DNA of 64,000 nucleotides, taken from Paracoccaceae bacterium (GTDB lineage Bacteria; Pseudomonadota; Alphaproteobacteria; Rhodobacterales; Rhodobacteraceae). The position numbers and the translations under genes are program-made. Shown here piece by piece: positions 44,637 to 52,967 of this stretch. The notes below the pieces were generated by a model that ran no database searches, was not told the DNA's origin, and saw only the letters and a list, made by a program, of their open reading frames with translations. Numbering within the stretch: position 1 is the stretch's first letter; each line of letters begins with the position of its first letter. Location: assembly GCA_027489375.1 (NCBI GenBank), contig JAIXZW010000003.1:124001-188000 (forward strand), in the 5' to 3' direction.

Positions 44637-45706
44637 GCGAGTCCGAGGACAAACCGCACGATCCATCGCAGAAGCGGCTCGACGATGCGCGCAAGCGGGG
44701 CGAGATTGCGCGGTCGGTCGATCTGTTGACGGCTTCGGCCTATGCGGGGCTTCTGGCGGCGGGTCTTGCGTTCGGTCCGGCCGTCGCGCTTCAGGCGGCA
44801 GGGGCGGCCACCGCACTTCTTGCGCAGGCGGAGAGCTTGGCTCCGCAGGTCATGGCAAGCGGTGCCCATGCGATGCACCCGTTGGCGAGTTCGGTTGCGT
44901 TGCCGCTTCTGCCCTTTTTTCTTTTGCCTGCGGTGGGGGTGGTGCTGGCATTGGTGGTGCAACGGTCGGTTCTTTTCACGCCGGAGAAGCTTTCCCCCAA
45001 GTTGTCCCGCATCAATCCGGTCGCCGCCTTCGGCCAGAAGTTCGGTGTCGACGGATTGGTGGATTTTGCGAAGAGCACGGCCAAGCTATGTGCGACCGGA
45101 GCGGCGCTTTGGTGGTATCTGGCGCGGCACGCGGAGGATCTTTTCGCAACGATCTCTCTCGACCCTGCGCAGGGGGTCGGGATTATGTTGCGACTGACAC
45201 TCGGATTTCTGGTGGTGGTGCTGGCGATCTCGGTCGTTTTCGGGGCGGCGGATTATCTGTGGCAGGTGCTGCGCCATCGGGCACGCAACCGGATGTCGCG
45301 GCAGGAGCTGGTCGAGGAACAGAAGGACGCCGAGGGCGATCCGCACTTCAAACAGCATCGTCGACAGAGGGGTCAGGACATCGCGCTGAACCGCATGCTG
45401 CGCGATGTCGAAACGGCCGATGTGGTAGTGGTCAACCCGACGCATTACGCCGTTGCCCTGAAATGGAACCGTGCCAAGCGGCAAGCGCCCGTCTGCGTTG
45501 CGAAAGGGGTCGATGAGATTGCCGCCGCGATCCGTGCGCGGGCGGCCGAACATGGGGTGCCGATCCACCGCGATCCTCCGACGGCGCGGGCGATCCATGC
45601 CAGCGTCAGGTTGGGCGAACCGATCCGGCCGGATCACTATCGCGCGGTCGCCGCGGCGATCCGGTTTGCCGAAGCCATGCGCAAACGGGCAGGGAGAACG
45701 CGATGA
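44633..45706 (+). CDS. flhB: Flagellar export switch protein FlhB
   Basis: A 357-residue protein with the N-terminal marker DPSQKRLDDARKRGEIARSV, four membrane helices, and a cytoplasmic domain with RNRMSRQELVEEQKDAEGDP. The autocleavage motif is NPTH at 268-271 in VVNPTHYAVALKW, intact. Cleavage there switches export from rod/hook to filament substrates with FliK. The ATG at 44633 overlaps the fliR stop; the earlier in-frame ATG at 44588 lies inside fliR. The end overlaps the FliJ-like gene. Confidence 0.96.
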   Translation: MSESEDKPHDPSQKRLDDARKRGEIARSVDLLTASAYAGLLAAGLAFGPAVALQAAGAATALLAQAESLAPQVMASGAHAMHPLASSVALPLLPFFLLPAVGVVLALVVQRSVLFTPEKLSPKLSRINPVAAFGQKFGVDGLVDFAKSTAKLCATGAALWWYLARHAEDLFATISLDPAQGVGIMLRLTLGFLVVVLAISVVFGAADYLWQVLRHRARNRMSRQELVEEQKDAEGDPHFKQHRRQRGQDIALNRMLRDVETADVVVVNPTHYAVALKWNRAKRQAPVCVAKGVDEIAAAIRARAAEHGVPIHRDPPTARAIHASVRLGEPIRPDHYRAVAAAIRFAEAMRKRAGRTR

Positions 45707-46023
45707 CCGCCGACCCGAGACTGCCACGCCTTGCCACCCTTGCCGCCTTGCTGCGCGACCATCACCTGATGCGGTTGCAACAGGCTGTGGCCCGAAAGGA
45801 GCGGGCTGTTTTGCTGCGCGAGGGGTTGGTGGCGAAGGGCAGCGATGACGCGGCGGCCTTTCAGGCACAGGCGACCTATGGGCGCTGGGCCGAAGCCAGT
45901 TACCGCAGCCTGAGCGCCGAGATCGAGCGCCACGATGCCGAGGTGGCGGACCGCTTGGCGACGGCGCGTCTCGCCTTTGCCCGTGCACGGGTTCTTGAGC
46001 GGTTGAAGGATCAGCTATCCTGA
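45703..46023 (+). CDS. Small coiled-coil protein after flhB, FliJ-like candidate
   Basis: 106 residues, nearly all helical and charged: LATLAALLRDHHLMRLQQAV, then ARKERAVLLREGLVAKG and LATARLAFARARVLERLKDQ. The size, two-helix pattern and position in an export-gate operon resemble FliJ, the coiled-coil escort that links FliI to FlhA, but no diagnostic motif is present. The ATG overlaps the flhB stop (ATGA). The 3' end overlaps the convergent second fliL gene by 13 bases. It could also be a lineage-specific flagellar protein. Confidence 0.7.
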   Translation: MTADPRLPRLATLAALLRDHHLMRLQQAVARKERAVLLREGLVAKGSDDAAAFQAQATYGRWAEASYRSLSAEIERHDAEVADRLATARLAFARARVLERLKDQLS

Positions 46024-46460
46024 CGCACGATCTCGACGATCAGAACATCGCTCACCCCTTCGGGAAGGATGCCTTGTGCGACTTCGAGAAGGGCGCGGCG
46101 CAGAAGGACGAGGTTCGCCCCGTCGGTGAAGGAACCGCGGAAGCCGCCTGCGTTGGAATGGTCGAAGAGGACCTGAAGGAAGGCGTCGCGCAGCTTCGGC
46201 TCGACATCGTAGACCTTTTCCGACGTGCCGGTTGGCACTTCGAGGCTGAGTGAAAGGATCACCATCGACACCACGCGCCCCTGCTCAAGAACGGGCACGA
46301 CGAACTGGTTGTTCAGTTTCGCGTAATCGGGCGGGGCGACCGGCTCTTCCGGTGTTTCTTCGGCTGCGGGTTCCTCGTGAGGGCGAAGGACATAGCCCGC
46401 CGCCCCGCCGCCAAGCAAGGCGATGAGACCCACGATCAGGGGGAGCAGCTTTCCGAGCAT
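46011..46460 (-). CDS. FliL-family protein (second copy)
   Basis: 149 residues: one N-terminal membrane helix (LLPLIVGLIALLGGGAAGYV), an acidic Pro-rich linker, then a FliL-like periplasmic domain (NNQFVVPVLEQGRVVSMVIL, SLSLEVPTGTSEKVYDVEPK, LRDAFLQVLFDH, VSDVLIVEIVRQDS). It lacks the ITEFVLN ending of the first copy and is clearly divergent, so the roles may differ, for example at the stator versus the rod. Its start abuts the flgH stop. It is the last gene of the flgB-to-flgH minus-strand block. Confidence 0.8.
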   Translation of the reverse strand: MLGKLLPLIVGLIALLGGGAAGYVLRPHEEPAAEETPEEPVAPPDYAKLNNQFVVPVLEQGRVVSMVILSLSLEVPTGTSEKVYDVEPKLRDAFLQVLFDHSNAGGFRGSFTDGANLVLLRRALLEVAQGILPEGVSDVLIVEIVRQDS

Positions 46461-47179
46461 CAGAAGGGCAACACGATATCGGCCACCTGCTGGCCGTAGC
46501 GGGGTTGCTGGACATCGGTGATCTGCCCGCGTCCGCCGTATGAAATCTGCGCCCCCGCGATCTTGTCATAGGTGACTTCGTTATGACGCGAGACGTCGAT
46601 GGGGCGGACATAGCCCGAGACCAGAAGTTCGCGCAGTTCGAAGTTCACGCGCACCTCTTGCCGCCCCTCGATCCGCAGGACGCCGTTGGGCAGTTGCTCG
46701 ACGACCGTTGCCGCGACGCGGAGGGTAAGCTTTTCGGCGCGGCTGACCGATCCGTCGCCCTGATAGCTCGAGGAGGACGTGGTTTCCGCGGCATCGGCAA
46801 GGGTCGCACCGTCGGGCAGCAACTGGTCCACCCGCTGGGGGATACCGAAAAGCGAAGGGATGCCCATGCTTTCCGCGCCCTGGCGGCTGCGGCCCGTGCT
46901 GTTGGAGATTTTCGCGGAATCGTCGATTTCGATCACCACGGTCAGGATGTCGCCGCGCTGGGCGGCGCGGCTGTCGCCGAAAAGCGCCCCGCGTTCGGCC
47001 GACCAGAGTGACGAGCCCTTGCTCGGCCCGCCTTGGCCCGATGCGGCGGGGAGGGGTGCGGAATACATCGCATGGTGCTGGTTCGACCCTTCGAGAGGTT
47101 CGAAGCCGGGGGCGCGGCCCACCTGTTCCATCCGTGCACATCCCGCACAGGCGAGTGTCAACATCAGCATCCAGCGCAT
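46460..47179 (-). CDS. flgH: Flagellar L-ring lipoprotein FlgH
   Basis: A 239-residue lipoprotein with signal MRWMLMLTLACAGCAR (lipobox CAGC). Family regions are SLWSAERGALFGDSRAAQRG, then DILTVVIEIDDSAKISNSTG, LRIEGRQEVRVNFELRELLV and SGYVRPIDVSRHNEVTYDKI, ending in QQVADIVLPF. It forms the L ring in the outer membrane. Its start lies inside the end of flgA (16-base overlap), so the two are coupled. Confidence 0.95.
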   Translation of the reverse strand: MRWMLMLTLACAGCARMEQVGRAPGFEPLEGSNQHHAMYSAPLPAASGQGGPSKGSSLWSAERGALFGDSRAAQRGDILTVVIEIDDSAKISNSTGRSRQGAESMGIPSLFGIPQRVDQLLPDGATLADAAETTSSSSYQGDGSVSRAEKLTLRVAATVVEQLPNGVLRIEGRQEVRVNFELRELLVSGYVRPIDVSRHNEVTYDKIAGAQISYGGRGQITDVQQPRYGQQVADIVLPF

Positions 47180-47592
47180 GGGGCACCCCTGACTTCGATG
47201 GTTCCATCGGCCATGATCCGGCCGGTGATCGTGGTTTTCGATCCGGTGTTGAGGACGCGGATCTCGTCGCCCTCGGTCCCGGTGCCGAGGGCGCGGCCTT
47301 CGGCGTGGATGGCAAGTGTGCCCGTGGTGTAAAGCAGTGCGACGTTCTGGTTGCGCTTCACGATCATGGCGGGGCCAAGGTCGGACGGTCGCAGGGCGCG
47401 GCCGGCATAGACGGTGACGCGGGCGGTTTGTCCGATCGCATCGGCAAGGGCGCCCAGCGCATCGGGGATGGGCATGTCGACCAGCGCCACATCCCGCGCC
47501 GTGACGAGGGCACCTGCGGTGATCTGGCGCGTGGCAACGACGCTATCGGCCTGTGCGGCAGTGGGCAGGAGCAGAAGGATCAGCCAGCGCAT
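47164..47592 (-). CDS. flgA: Flagellar P-ring assembly chaperone FlgA
   Basis: About 142 residues with a signal peptide (MRWLILLLLPTAAQA) and an SAF-type domain: VVATRQITAGALVTARDVAL, GRALRPSDLGPAMIVKRNQN and RVLNTGSKTTITGRIMADGT. It is shorter than E. coli FlgA (219) but typical of the short alphaproteobacterial form. It assists P-ring (FlgI) assembly in the periplasm. Two adjacent ATGs overlap the flgG stop; the second is better spaced from CAGG. It overlaps flgH downstream. Confidence 0.9.
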   Translation of the reverse strand: MRWLILLLLPTAAQADSVVATRQITAGALVTARDVALVDMPIPDALGALADAIGQTARVTVYAGRALRPSDLGPAMIVKRNQNVALLYTTGTLAIHAEGRALGTGTEGDEIRVLNTGSKTTITGRIMADGTIEVRGAPCAGC

Positions 47593-48377
47593 CATCGCAC
47601 CTGCGTGGTGGCGGACAGCATCTGGTCGGCGGCGGTCAGCACCTTGGCGTTCAGTTCGTATCCGCGCTGCGCCTTGATGAGTTCGGTCACTTCGCGCACG
47701 GCATCGACGGAACTTTCCTCGAGATAGCCCTGGCGGAGTGTGCCGAAACCCTCGGCCCCCGGTGTGCCGATCTGCACGGGGCCGGAGGCGGCGCTTTCGA
47801 GGAAGAGGTTGGAGCCGATCGCCTCGAGTCCCTTTTCGTTGGAGAAGGCGGCGAGGGTGAGTTGGCCGAGGAGTTGTGGCTGCGTCTGGTTCAGGAAATA
47901 GGCGTATACCTCGCCATTCGCGTTGATCGAGATGCTGCGCGCATCGTCGGGGATGGTCATGCCGGGGGCGACGGGGTGGCCGTCAGAGGTGACGATCTGC
48001 CCGTCGGCGCTGCGGCGGAGCGAACCGTCGCGGGTATAGGCTGCGGCACCCGAGGGAAGGGTGACTTCGATATAGCCGCGCCCTTCGATTGCAAGATCGA
48101 GGTCGCCGCCGGTCTGGGTGAGCGATCCCTGGGAGAGCACGACCGAAACGGCGGCAGGGCGCACGCCGAGGCCAAGCTGGATGCCCGTCGGCAGCATGGT
48201 GCCGTCTTCGGCCGTGACCGTGCCGGGGCGGGCCATCTGCTGATACATCAGGTCGGCGAAATCGGCGCGGCGGGCGTTGTAGCCCGTGGTCGACATGTTG
48301 GCGAGGTTGTTGGACACGACATCGACGCGCATCTGCTGCGCCGACATGCCGGTAGCCGCGATTTGCAGGGCTTTCAT
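47592..48377 (-). CDS. flgG: Distal rod protein FlgG
   Basis: A 261-residue axial protein with N-terminal MKALQIAATGMSAQQMRVDV, then VSNNLANMSTTGYNARRADF, and C-terminal YLEESSVDAVREVTELIKAQ, RGYELNAKVLTAADQMLSAT. LAIEGRGYIEVTLPSGAAAY is the usual central motif. It forms the distal rod. The ATG begins four bases after the flgF stop, and the end overlaps flgA. Confidence 0.96.
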   Translation of the reverse strand: MKALQIAATGMSAQQMRVDVVSNNLANMSTTGYNARRADFADLMYQQMARPGTVTAEDGTMLPTGIQLGLGVRPAAVSVVLSQGSLTQTGGDLDLAIEGRGYIEVTLPSGAAAYTRDGSLRRSADGQIVTSDGHPVAPGMTIPDDARSISINANGEVYAYFLNQTQPQLLGQLTLAAFSNEKGLEAIGSNLFLESAASGPVQIGTPGAEGFGTLRQGYLEESSVDAVREVTELIKAQRGYELNAKVLTAADQMLSATTQVR

Positions 48378-48380
48378 GGA

Positions 48381-49085
48381 TTACCTTCCGATCGTCTGGA
48401 TGACGCCGCGCATCCGTTCATCTTCGCGGTCGAGGAAGCCTTGGCCGAGTTCATAGGCGCGCTGCACCTCGATCATCCGTGCGACTTCGGTGACGGGATC
48501 GACGTTGCTTTCTTCCAGCATCCCCTGTTGCAGGCTTGAGCTTGCGGCGGGTTCGAGTGGACCCGCGTCAAAGAGCGTCCCGCCTTCGTGCCGCAGGGTC
48601 AGCGGGTCGGAGGGTTGCCAGAGGCCGATCCTCGCAAAGGGCTGGCCGTTGGCAGACAGCGTGCCATCGGCGGCAAGGGCGATCTGGCCCGCAGGCACGG
48701 TGAGGGGCGTTCCGCCTGCGTCGAGCAGGGCATGGCCGTCAGGGTTGACGAGGATGCCTTCGGCCGAGGGGGTGAAGGCGCCCGCGCGGGTCAGGCGTTG
48801 GCCTTGCGGCGTGGCGACGGCGAAGAAACCGTCGCCCTGGATGGCGAAATCGAAGGTGCCGCCCGTTCGGGTAAAGCCCGCTTGCGACAGGTCCACCACG
48901 CGGGCGTTTCCGTTGGCCATCGAGATCGACCCGGCATCGCCGCCCTGCTGCAGATATTCCTCGAACAGCACGCCTTCGCGGCGGAAGCCGGTTGTGGACA
49001 GGTTGGCGATATTGTTTGCCACCACCTGCATCTGCCGCATCAGGCCGGACTGGCGGGTCAGGGTGACGTAGCCGCCGGTTTCCAT
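48381..49085 (-). CDS. flgF: Proximal rod protein FlgF
   Basis: A 234-residue axial protein: YVTLTRQSGLMRQMQVVANN, then IANLSTTGFRREGVLFEEYL at the N-terminus. DFAIQGDGFFAVATPQGQRL is the central motif, and LEESNVDPVTEVARMIEVQR AYELGQ the C-terminal helix. It is part of the rod between FlgB/FlgC and FlgG. Its ATG shares a base with the fliQ stop, showing tight coupling. Confidence 0.95.
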   Translation of the reverse strand: METGGYVTLTRQSGLMRQMQVVANNIANLSTTGFRREGVLFEEYLQQGGDAGSISMANGNARVVDLSQAGFTRTGGTFDFAIQGDGFFAVATPQGQRLTRAGAFTPSAEGILVNPDGHALLDAGGTPLTVPAGQIALAADGTLSANGQPFARIGLWQPSDPLTLRHEGGTLFDAGPLEPAASSSLQQGMLEESNVDPVTEVARMIEVQRAYELGQGFLDREDERMRGVIQTIGR

Positions 49086-49354
49086 CAGTTGCCCCCTGCG
49101 ACGATCGGGATGATTCCGGTGGTGAAGAAATCGACCAGCCGCGCGGTCATGAACCCCATCGCCACCCAGAACACCGCCAGCATCAGCGCGACCTTGGGTA
49201 CGAAGGTCAGCGTGGCCTCTTGCACCGAGGTCAGCGCCTGCAGCAGGCCGATCACCACGCCCGCAACAAGTGCCACGGTCAGAAGCGGCGCCGAGATTTG
49301 CACCGCGATCCAGAGGGCGGCGCGCATCTGGTCGTAGATCAGCGTGTCGGTCAT
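49085..49354 (-). CDS. fliQ: Flagellar export gate protein FliQ
   Basis: An 89-residue protein with two membrane helices and family sequence LLTVALVAGVVIGLLQALTS, then VQEATLTFVPKVALMLAVFW and MTARLVDFFTTGI. It forms the export channel with FliP and FliR. Here it lies in the rod operon between fliE and flgF, away from fliP and fliR, an arrangement typical of alphaproteobacteria. Its ATG overlaps the fliE stop. Confidence 0.95.
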   Translation of the reverse strand: MTDTLIYDQMRAALWIAVQISAPLLTVALVAGVVIGLLQALTSVQEATLTFVPKVALMLAVFWVAMGFMTARLVDFFTTGIIPIVAGGN

Positions 49355-49611
49355 ATCGGCATCCTCAGGATTTCCTGATACGCCTCGACCACGCGGTCGC
49401 GGACGGTGGCGACGGTTTCGACGGCGAGTTGCGAGGAGGCCAGCGCCTCGACCAATGCGTGGGGGTCGGCGCCGCCGGTGATGGCGGAGCGGGCGGTGGT
49501 CTCGCCCCTGTTTATGGTGGCGGTGAAGTCCTGCACCATCTGCGCGGCAGGGGCGGTGGCTGGTTTCGCCTTGGAATAGAGGCTGGCGGCGAAAGAAGAG
49601 CGGATATCCAT
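49351..49611 (-). CDS. fliE: Flagellar hook-basal body adaptor FliE
   Basis: An 86-residue protein with the C-terminal FliE motif: GGADPHALVEALASSQLAVE, then TVATVRDRVVEAYQEILRMPI. It connects the MS ring to the rod. GGGGTCC precedes the ATG. It sits 15 bases after the flgC end on the minus strand and overlaps fliQ (ATGA). Confidence 0.93.
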   Translation of the reverse strand: MDIRSSFAASLYSKAKPATAPAAQMVQDFTATINRGETTARSAITGGADPHALVEALASSQLAVETVATVRDRVVEAYQEILRMPI

Positions 49612-49625
49612 TCTGGACCCCCCTT

Positions 49626-50003
49626 CTAGCGGCGGATCAGATCGAACAGGCTTTGCGTCATCTGCCGCGCCTGATCGAAGAGTTTCAGATTCGCCTCGTA
49701 GCTGCGCTGCGCTTCGCGCGCGTCCGCCAGTTCGACCACCAGATCGACATTCGAGCCGTCGTAATGGCCGGTATCATCCGACAGGGGATTGCCGGGATCG
49801 TAGATGCGTTCAAAGGGCGCACGGTCCAGCCGGACCGGGCCGGTTTCGACCTGCCCCGCCAATTCGGCAAAGCTGACCGTCTTGCGCCGGTAGCCGGGGG
49901 TGTCGGCGTTGGCGATGTTTTCGGAGACGTGGCGGAGACGGGTCGACTGCGCCTCCATCCCCGAGGCGGCGGATTTGAGGGCGGTGACGAGGTTGACCAT
50001 CAT
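49626..50003 (-). CDS. flgC: Proximal rod protein FlgC
   Basis: A 125-residue rod protein: LVTALKSAASGMEAQSTRLR, then HVSENIANADTPGYRRKTVS at the N-terminus. YDGSNVDLVVELADAREAQR and SYEANLKLFDQARQMTQSLF at the C-terminus are diagnostic. Two adjacent ATGs (50003, 50000) overlap the flgB stop; either is possible. Confidence 0.95.
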   Translation of the reverse strand: MMVNLVTALKSAASGMEAQSTRLRHVSENIANADTPGYRRKTVSFAELAGQVETGPVRLDRAPFERIYDPGNPLSDDTGHYDGSNVDLVVELADAREAQRSYEANLKLFDQARQMTQSLFDLIRR

Positions 50004-50374
50004 TGCCCCCCACGGCCCAGTGCGGCGCGGACGATGCCCGAGGTGGAGCGATAGACCGCCAGCGCCATTTCATGGCTTTGGCGCACATCGGCCATGCGGA
50101 GCATCTGATCCTCGAGACTGACGGTATTGCCGTTCGGATCGGCGGCCCCCGCGATGCGTTCGGCCGTCGCCGAGGTGGCGCGGGCGGTCAGGTGCGTGGG
50201 CCGCGTCGTTGTGAGCGGGCTGTCGCCATAGGTCTGCGCGAAATCGGGCAGATCCCGCGCCTTGAATCCCGGCGTGTCGGCATTGGCGACGTTCTGCGCC
50301 AAAAGGCCAAGCCTTGCGCCGGAATGGGCGGCCAGCGCCTGCGCCATACGGGTGAGTTCCAGTTTTTCGAACAT
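50000..50374 (-). CDS. flgB: Proximal rod protein FlgB
   Basis: A 124-residue rod protein. LTRMAQALAAHSGARLGLLA, then QNVANADTPGFKARDLPDFA forms the N-terminal motif, and VSLEDQMLRMADVRQSHEMA the C-terminal helix. It is first in the minus-strand operon flgB-flgC-fliE-fliQ-flgF-flgG-flgA-flgH-fliL2. GGGAGAAG precedes its ATG. It diverges from fliI across 82 bp. Confidence 0.95.
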   Translation of the reverse strand: MFEKLELTRMAQALAAHSGARLGLLAQNVANADTPGFKARDLPDFAQTYGDSPLTTTRPTHLTARATSATAERIAGAADPNGNTVSLEDQMLRMADVRQSHEMALAVYRSTSGIVRAALGRGGQ

Positions 50375-50408
50375 CTCGGGCTTCTCCCTCGACCAACTTC
50401 ACCAAGGG

Positions 50409-50427
50409 TTAAGGGCGATTCGCTTAA
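50409..50427. promoter_or_regulatory. TTAAG/CTTAA palindrome between divergent flgB and fliI
   Basis: TTAAG and CTTAA are inverted around a 9-base GC-rich centre, and the reverse strand reads TTAACC at one end, a CtrA half-site. The spacing is not the N7 of a full CtrA box. A shared regulator site is possible but weakly supported. Confidence 0.3.
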
Positions 50428-50456
50428 GGAAGGGTTGAGGCTGGAAGGATTTCGCC

Positions 50457-51752
50457 ATGAACCAGATGTTCGATGCGCTGCGGGCGCGGGTTGCGGGGAT
50501 CAGTGCGGTGGCGCGGATCGGTCGCGTGTCAGCCCTTGGCGCGGGGACCGTGCAGGTGACTGGACTGTCACGCGTGGCGGCGCTGGGCGACCGCGTGGCG
50601 ATCGGCGGGCTGGGGGCCGAGGTGATCGGCTTGCAGCCGGAGCGGCTGGTGGTGCTGCCCGATGCGCCGGCCGAGGGGGTGCAGATCGGGGCGGCGGTGG
50701 AGCATCGCGGGCCTGCCACCATCGCGCCGCATGACGGGTGGATCGGGCGGGTGATCGACCCCGATGGCAGGCCGCTCGACGGGCGGCCACTGTTTCCGGG
50801 GCCGGTGCCGCGCCTGTTGCGGGCGGACCCGCCCCCTGCGGCGCAGCGGCGGCGGTTGGGGCCGCGCCTTCCCACGGGTCTGGCCGTGTTCGACACGCTT
50901 TTGCCGCTGGTCCAGGGGCAGAGGATCGGGCTTTTCGCGGGGTCTGGCGTGGGTAAATCCTCGCTCCTTGGCGCGCTGGCGCGGGGGGTGGCGGCGGATG
51001 TGGTGGTGCTGGCGCTGGTGGGCGAGCGGGGGCGCGAGCTGCGGGCCTTTACCGAAGATGTGCTGGGGGCCGGGGGGATGGCGCGGAGTGTGGTGGTGGC
51101 TGCGACCTCGGACCAGTCGCCGCTGGTGCGGCGGCGGTGTCTGCTGGCGGCGATGGCGGTGGCCGAACACTTCCGCGACCGTGGCGCGCATGTGCTGTTT
51201 CTGGCCGACAGCATCACCCGCTTTGCCGAAGCGCATCGCGAGGTGGCGCTTGCGGCGGGCGAGGTGGCGGCGCTGCGGGGGTGGCCGCCCTCGCTTTCGC
51301 ACGCGATCATGGGGTTGGCCGAGCGGGCGGGTCCGGGGCTGGAGGGGGCCGGGGATATCACGGCTGTGCTGTCGGTGCTGGTCGCGGGGTCGGATATGGA
51401 GGAACCCGTGGCCGATATCCTGCGCGGGACCATCGACGGGCATGTGGTGCTGGACCGCAAGATTGCGGAGCGGGGGCGGTTTCCGGCGGTTGATTTGCTG
51501 CGGTCGGTGTCGCGCAGCCTGCCCGATTGCGCCTCGGTCGAGGAGAACGCGGTGATCACCGAGGCACGGCGGCTGCTTGGCGCGTGGGATCGGGCGGAGC
51601 TTATGGTGCAGTCGGGGCTTTATGCGGCGGGGTCGGACCCGCTGACCGACAGGGCGATCCGGCTGTTTCCGGCGCTGGACGGGTTTCTAGCCGAGGGGTC
51701 GGCAGGGATTGCCGATGGGTTCGCGCGGTTGGAGGAGATTTTGAAAAAATAG
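50457..51752 (+). CDS. fliI: Flagellum-specific export ATPase FliI
   Basis: A 431-residue F1-beta-like ATPase. Walker A is AGSGVGKSSLLGALARG at ~160-175. VVLALVGERGRELRAFTEDV follows, then Walker B-type VLFLADSITRFAEAHREVAL and GPGLEGAGDITAVLSVLVAG, the FliI signature, and IDGHVVLDRKIAERGRFPAV. It energises the start of export at the base of the type III apparatus with FliH. It stands alone on the plus strand between two minus-strand blocks. The ATG is preceded by GGAAGG. Confidence 0.95.
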   Translation: MNQMFDALRARVAGISAVARIGRVSALGAGTVQVTGLSRVAALGDRVAIGGLGAEVIGLQPERLVVLPDAPAEGVQIGAAVEHRGPATIAPHDGWIGRVIDPDGRPLDGRPLFPGPVPRLLRADPPPAAQRRRLGPRLPTGLAVFDTLLPLVQGQRIGLFAGSGVGKSSLLGALARGVAADVVVLALVGERGRELRAFTEDVLGAGGMARSVVVAATSDQSPLVRRRCLLAAMAVAEHFRDRGAHVLFLADSITRFAEAHREVALAAGEVAALRGWPPSLSHAIMGLAERAGPGLEGAGDITAVLSVLVAGSDMEEPVADILRGTIDGHVVLDRKIAERGRFPAVDLLRSVSRSLPDCASVEENAVITEARRLLGAWDRAELMVQSGLYAAGSDPLTDRAIRLFPALDGFLAEGSAGIADGFARLEEILKK

Positions 51753-51765
51753 TCTCTGACATTGC

Positions 51766-52566
51766 CTAAATGCGGCGAAGCAGGCTGCGGGTTTGGGTCA
51801 GGATGGTCAATGCACCAGATTGCGGCGTGCTGGTCGTATCGGCGCGGATCAGGAAGCGGCGGATCAGGTCTTCGACCTTGTCGGGGTTGGTGAACTGGCT
51901 GATCGTTCCGTCATCGAAGGTTCGGGCAGCCCTGTCGCGCAGCATCGTGACCTGTTTGTCGAGATCGAGCGCGGCGAAGCTGTCGGGCAGGCCGAGCGCC
52001 TTTTGCATGACGGTGCGGAGCGGCGGGTTGCCGATGACCTTGAGCCATTTCGTCGTCTCGCTGGATGTCGTCGCGGCCAGCGCCGCCATCTCGCGCCGTG
52101 CGTTGAGGGCGAGCCGAAGGTCGCCGTTCTGATTGCCCACCGCGGTTTCGAACCGGCGTTCCTGCCAGCGCGACAGGAGTTTGTCGGCGAAGTCGGAAAG
52201 CTTGGTGTTCGGCACGGGGAAATCGCCGAAACCGAAGGCTTCGGTCAGCGCCTTGTAGCGCGGGTCGGCGAGTTTCATCGCCAGCGCGCCGGTTTTCAGC
52301 GTGCCATCGGCAAGCACCTTGCGGATGAAGGCGCGGGAGTCGAGGTCGGCCTCCAACCCGTAGGCTTCGAGAGTGATTCTAAGCAGGCGGCGGTCTGCTA
52401 CGAGCTGGTCGGCGGTGTCGACTTTGCCGATCCGGGCGCGGAAATAATCGGCATCACGCTGCACCTCGGGCGATTTGGCCAAAGTTGCCTGCTGTGCGGT
52501 GGCCGTGCGTTTCAGGAATGCCCAGCCCAAGGCGCCCGTCGCCGGAATGACGGGCGCATAGGTCAT
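51766..52566 (-). CDS. DUF1217-family flagellar-cluster protein
   Basis: 266 residues, mostly helical, with two similar halves: LAKSPEVQRDADYFRARIGK, VADRRLLRITLEAYGLEADL, then DKLLSRWQERRFETAVGNQN and KWLKVIGNPPLRTVMQKALG. This matches the DUF1217 family found in alphaproteobacterial flagellar loci. The function is not established. No signal peptide was recognised. Its start overlaps the flbT stop, so flaF-flbT-DUF1217 form one minus-strand unit downstream of fliC. An export or rod-associated role is inferred from position only. Confidence 0.82.
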   Translation of the reverse strand: MTYAPVIPATGALGWAFLKRTATAQQATLAKSPEVQRDADYFRARIGKVDTADQLVADRRLLRITLEAYGLEADLDSRAFIRKVLADGTLKTGALAMKLADPRYKALTEAFGFGDFPVPNTKLSDFADKLLSRWQERRFETAVGNQNGDLRLALNARREMAALAATTSSETTKWLKVIGNPPLRTVMQKALGLPDSFAALDLDKQVTMLRDRAARTFDDGTISQFTNPDKVEDLIRRFLIRADTTSTPQSGALTILTQTRSLLRRI

Positions 52567-52967
52567 GACGGGCGGGCGGCCAGAAGCCGTTCCTCGCGCG
52601 GGAGTAGGGTGCGAAGAGCCTTGAGCGCGGGGTAGTATTCACCGCCGAGCACCGATTGCGAAGCGAGGGTCAGTTGTGCCCTGCTGTCAGAATCTGTCAG
52701 GACTTGGCTGAGCTGTTCGATTCCGCGAAGCACCTGAAACCGGATATCACCCGCTTCGGCATCGCCTGTCAGCACCAGTTGTGCGAGATAGCAGACGCGG
52801 CGGACGGGGGTGTTGGCCGTTTCGGGGTGGATCGCATCACGCAGGCGCAGGATGTTTGCGTTCGGCGTCATCACGGCAATGCGCGAGCGTTTGTCGCCGT
52901 TTTCGATCACTGCACCGTTGATCAGCACCCTTTCGCCGGGACCGAGTTTGAGGACGAGACCGCTCAT
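52563..52967 (-). CDS. flbT: Flagellin post-transcriptional regulator FlbT
   Basis: A 134-residue protein: LVLKLGPGERVLINGAVIEN at the start, then LRLRDAIHPETANTPVRRVC and VLRGIEQLSQVLTDSDSRAQ, followed by GGEYYPALKALRTLLPREERLL. This matches FlbT, which in Caulobacter binds the 5' leader of flagellin mRNA and represses translation. It overlaps flaF upstream and the DUF1217 gene downstream (ATGA-type junctions). Confidence 0.92.
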   Translation of the reverse strand: MSGLVLKLGPGERVLINGAVIENGDKRSRIAVMTPNANILRLRDAIHPETANTPVRRVCYLAQLVLTGDAEAGDIRFQVLRGIEQLSQVLTDSDSRAQLTLASQSVLGGEYYPALKALRTLLPREERLLAARPS

